Below are positions 60,737 to 64,000 of a DNA stretch of 64,000 bases, in pieces. The stretch is from assembly GCA_021014325.1 (NCBI GenBank), contig CM037462.1, positions 806,001-870,000 on the forward strand, written 5' to 3'. Positions within the stretch are counted from its first letter, which is position 1; every line of letters starts with the position of its first letter. The notes below the pieces were generated by a model. It did not search any database and was not told where the DNA came from. It worked only from the letters and a program-made list of their open reading frames with translations. The translations under genes and the position numbers were made by a program. This DNA comes from Plazaster borealis (taxonomy: Eukaryota; Echinodermata; Asteroidea; Forcipulatida; Labidiasteridae).

Positions 60737-60871
60737 CTCTGTGTGTAACATCAGCATATAGAAAGGAACGCATTCCATCAGACTGAGACCCAATTCCCAA
60801 AGGTGTGACAGAGACAACTCGTTTCTTATGGAATGCTGTCGATGCTACATCAATTTGGCTCTTGTTTAGCT
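60737..60871 (-). CDS. Orphan exon candidate, unknown
   Basis: Acceptor TTCTTTTGTGCAG|AGCTAA and donor ACAGAG|GTATGT bound a 135-base phase 1-1 segment: NKSQIDVASTAFHKKRVVS, TPLGIGSQSDGMRSFLYADV. The frame stays open past the donor to 60570 (CALCKLLRN... CQSAPYCCSVC). Symmetric phase 1 exons are common in extracellular proteins. No family recognised. Confidence 0.33.
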
Positions 60872-61439
60872 CTGCACAAAAGAAATTATCGTCTTAAATC
60901 GTCATCACATCCAAGTCAACGCTGTCACTCACTCAGTGACACCCAGCAATGCGCTGCTGTCTTCCCTCAACTTCAACCAGCTTCCTCGTTGTATCTTCTC
61001 CTTTTTCCGGTGTGTAAGCTTGAGCTCAGACTTGCTTCACTACGACACTGTCAAGTTTTCCTTGTCACACGCAATCTGTAACACTATTTTATCTCGACTG
61101 CATTGCAGTCGTTCGTCGAACCCCCACTAGCAATCCACGCAACCAACGATGACTTTCAGCTGAGAGTACGGTTTTGACGGCAAAAGACGGTCGTTTCTGA
61201 CGACCAACGGGGATTGTTATTCAATACTAAATCCAACAGCTGGGTGGGTCCGCCACGCCACCCGTCACAACTCCACCCAACGTCCGTCTCAATTCACTTT
61301 GTTTACTAAACTGACATCTTGTTATGTTCTCAGGACCCGACTAGCCTTCGATTTACCAAAGCCCAGAGCCATGTCAAATTAAACAGAGAGCAGACCTTTC
61401 TCTCCTAAATGGTTCACCGAGGGAAGAGCCTCGGTTAAC

Positions 61440-61526
61440 CCTCAGCGAAGTGTTCCAATTATCGTCCACCGTCACCTTCACATCACTTGATGGAAAGGGT
61501 TTTAAACCATCATTTTCAAGGTAAAA
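61440..61526 (-). CDS. Orphan exon candidate, unknown
   Basis: Acceptor CCTGTGGCAG|TTTTACC, then FYLENDGLKPFPSSDVKVTV and DDNWNTSLR to a weak donor (AGG|GTTAAC). The open frame continues about 21 codons before a stop. Protein-like composition but no recognised domain. Confidence 0.28.
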
Positions 61527-61592
61527 CTGCCACAGGCCACAGAAGTTTATTTTTGTTTTCTAAGTCACGGGATCCCAGCAAATTGCATCGGC

Positions 61593-62065
61593 GTTTACCA
61601 TTACGGTGATCATTTTGTAGCGGTTAGACGCTTACCGTATGCCGTGAGGTGCCGCCGAAACCCTGCCTAAAAACAACAGCTTAGGTGTGACTTACGTCGG
61701 CTAGACCCGAAGTGAGCATTTTGCACCTAGGATGAGGCGTGTGGCGGCACGTTAGGACCGATCTTCTCGACGTAATGAATAATGTATATTTCTGTTACTT
61801 CACGGCCCTTTGGTCATCATCATGATGTCGTGAGAAGAATTAAGTTGCAACCACACGGGGCAAGTGCGTAATACCTTTGCAGTTCAGGGGGGTCACCTCT
61901 TAAAACAAACCCTGCAGCCACGGTGGCATAGTAACCACCTCAACATTAAAGGGCAGTCACGCCCATTTTGGGGGTAAGATAGAGGTCATCGAAACTAAAT
62001 TGTGAACCCATGACAAGACTTAAGCAAAAAGCTTCACTCACCGCCAGAAATGATCACCGTAAAAC
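61593..62065. mobile_element. 473-bp element with GTTT(T)ACGGTGATCATTT ends
   Basis: GTTTACCATTACGGTGATCA at the left is mirrored by TGATCACCGTAAAAC at the right, with AAATGATC and GATCATTT in both. The interior is GC-richer than its surroundings (GGTGCCGCCGAAACCC). No ORF; origin unknown. Confidence 0.45.
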
Positions 62066-62643
62066 ATTTTCAATATCAACATTAGCTTAATGGATATGCC
62101 AATGTCTACTCTTGTTCAATATTTTTATAATTTTTAAAAGGATGCCCTTTGCTTTTAATGCATTTCCCACTTATGTAAGCAAATTATCAAAATAAAAGCC
62201 TCTTTTATATCAAACCTTTCTCAAAATGTATTAAATCTAATTAAATTGGCCAACCTTCATAATTGAAATTTTAAATGATATGTTAGCTAACAATGGTGAG
62301 ACACGTTCAACCCACAGGATAGTCGCTGGGCTACACAATAAAGACAACTGCTGACGGAATGGCAGCATGCAAATAAGTGCGTCAAAATTAAATCAAAAAT
62401 ATAACACACACACAAAAACAACCTATACATCGTTGTGCGATGAATCGGTTCGTCATACAAAACCGACCACGATAAACATTTCAATGTAAAGGATGAAAAT
62501 AATGTTCACATAATTATTTATGACAAGAATAGAATATCGACCTTCAAGTGCATAATTCATCCATCTAACCAAAACGTACTGCATACCATGTTTAATATCA
62601 TATTAATAATAATATTGAAGTGGGGAGAATAATTTAACTAAAA

Positions 62644-62856
62644 TCAGTAAACAAATAGCTTGAATTCTCCTAATCTGCGGCTGGCAATATTCAGCACATC
62701 TTTCATACAGCGTCTTATATCAGACGACGAGGTAGACAGAAAAAAAACGGGCCTTATTTTTTCCTCCTGGAGCAGTGTGAGCCAAACAGGATGCTTGGCC
62801 AATGTTTTATTGATGACGTAGTCCGGAAGACGGATAAGAAATTTATGAAAATCCTT
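62644..62856 (-). CDS. Candidate 3'-terminal exon of an unknown gene
   Basis: Minus strand, acceptor GGCTACAG|AAGGAT, 70 codons, then TGA at 62646-62644. The protein reads KDFHKFLIRLPDYVINKTLA, KHPVWLTLLQEEKIRPVFFL, then STSSSDIRRCMKDVLNIASR and RRLGEFKLFVY at the end. The mix of hydrophobic and charged residues and lack of stops look coding. I do not recognise it. The rest of the gene would lie to the right, beyond the window. Confidence 0.4.
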   Translation of the reverse strand, partial: KDFHKFLIRLPDYVINKTLAKHPVWLTLLQEEKIRPVFFLSTSSSDIRRCMKDVLNIASRRLGEFKLFVY

Positions 62857-62869
62857 CTGTAGCCCATAC

Positions 62870-63390
62870 TACATACCCCCTTAGGCTCCGTTCGTGCCGT
62901 CTTCGCTCGATTCTGCAAGATGCCGTGGCTCGGTAATTAATATAATCGCATGGAGGAAAGACTAAATACGTCTGAGTTGGACGTTTACCGCTGGGAGATA
63001 TACTTAACAAATTATCAAATAGATAATGTGTAGATCAGTTGCACAGTTGTTGTCGAAAATATACGAAAACTGACTAATTCTGATATTCACTTATAATATG
63101 GAAAGATCTCTAAATGAGAACGAAGGATGACCTTTTCAAATTACTGGTTACATGATCATCTGGAGCGTCATTATGGCATTAGGGTGAAGTAAAACATGTT
63201 TCCTTTGATACCTTGATTGACTTTGTTATACTATGTGTCGAACAAATCAGTGGGACCGTGTATTCAAATTAGACTGAGTTACGCCATAGTTCCCTTTTTG
63301 TGCACCAATAATGACAAGTATGGCACATTAAATCTGTGTAGGATTTGAGTGGAGGAAAACCAAGATGGCGGCACTCTGTAATCGACGTGA
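62870..63390. other. Unassigned sequence with a YY1-type word
   Basis: No gene recognised. CAAGATGGCGGC (63361-63372) is the classical YY1 start-site motif on the plus strand; the ATG inside it opens only a short frame into CAA repeats. Confidence 0.35.
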
Positions 63391-63392
63391 AC

Positions 63393-63765
63393 AACAACAA
63401 CAATAACAACAACAACAACAATAGCGACGACGACGACGACAACATCAACATTAAAAACAACAACAACAACGCAACAACAATGACGAAAACAACAACAAAA
63501 CAATGACGACGACGACGACAACATCAACAACATTAAAAACAACAACAACAACAACAATAACAACAACAATAACAACAACAACAGCAGCAACAACAACAAC
63601 AACAACAACAACAGCAACAACAAATGTAAACATATATTTCCTTGTAGACCTCACGATGGCCTTTTGGTATTGTGTTTGGGCGATTTGTCACACAAACAAA
63701 ACAATGACGACGACGACATCGTCAACAACAAGGACGTCAATAACAACGACGACAACAAAGGCACG
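63393..63765. repeat. ACA/ACG trinucleotide microsatellite
   Basis: Long runs of AAC/ACA and GAC/ACG triplets in two blocks (63393-63625 and 63700-63762). The poly-Thr and poly-Leu/Val open frames across it on both strands are simple-sequence artefacts. Confidence 0.95.
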
Positions 63766-64000
63766 CCTTAGAGTTGGACAAATATCTGTATTTTTATTCT
63801 CTAATTATGTAATGTTTACACGTTGCGCTACAAAATAAATACAAATACATCTGCTGAATACAAACAAATATCAAGACAAATGTCAAGTTAAGCATAAGTC
63901 GTTCACTCTAAACACCATGTCAGTGACCCACAGTGCTCCTCGGTCTTTCACTCAGGAGATGTCTCCAAGCGATACTATTCTCATCTGTTCTTGGTAACAT

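Noticed and set aside
63279..63838. Poly-Leu, poly-Val and poly-Thr proteins
   Set aside because: Translation of ACA/ACG triplet repeats on both strands.

Overview
This window is animal nuclear DNA. It is AT-rich, has short exons separated by long introns with GT-AG junctions, and is packed with tRNA-derived SINEs, TTAA-flanked inverted-repeat elements and satellites. The gene set and the ALG14/TLCD4 neighbourhood point to a deuterostome. The repeat style (SINEs ending in a GCGCTATATAAA plus ATT tail) suggests a marine invertebrate, most likely an echinoderm such as a sea star; the taxon is inference. No bacterial genes, CRISPR arrays, rRNA genes or intact tRNA genes were seen.

Five spliced genes can be reconstructed with consistent reading phase. 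(1) 2499-8361 (+): a 255-residue coiled-coil protein, CCDC152 orthologue, 8 exons. (2) 14420-24389 (-): TLCD4/TMEM56-type TLC-domain membrane protein, 6 coding exons, 278 residues. (3) 27349-30936 (+): ALG14, the membrane anchor of the UDP-GlcNAc transferase of N-glycan synthesis, 5 exons, 223 residues. (4) 34284-37584 (+): an unnamed 247-residue type I receptor-like protein with signal peptide, one sushi/CCP module, a membrane span and a tyrosine-rich tail. (5) 40985-46059 (-): a GT29 sialyltransferase of the ST6GALNAC3/5/6 group, 4 coding exons, 432 residues, with a likely untranslated exon near 48.2-48.4 kb.

TLCD4 and ALG14 are divergent neighbours, as in human 1p21.3, and probably share a promoter at about 27.0-27.3 kb. 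ALG14 and the sialyltransferase both act in glycan assembly (ER and Golgi), but nothing shows that they are co-regulated.

The rest is repeat-rich. Two 104-bp tandem arrays (8.4-8.9 and 11.4-11.9 kb), a 17-bp minisatellite (12.3-12.7 kb) and degenerate ~115-bp repeats (13.5-14.2 kb) lie between CCDC152 and TLCD4. The last TLCD4 intron holds a 68-bp satellite in two near-perfect arrays inside a 1641-bp direct duplication. At least five families of ~290-450 bp elements bounded by TTAAAGG...CCTTTAA are scattered from 10 to 58.5 kb. One supplies the stop codon and 3' end of ALG14, and another sits inside a SINE in a way that shows the TTAA target duplication.

The right end (55-64 kb) has no complete gene, but five minus-strand open segments, four of them flanked by plausible splice signals, suggest one or two further genes. 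One of these segments resembles a DEG/ENaC channel ectodomain.
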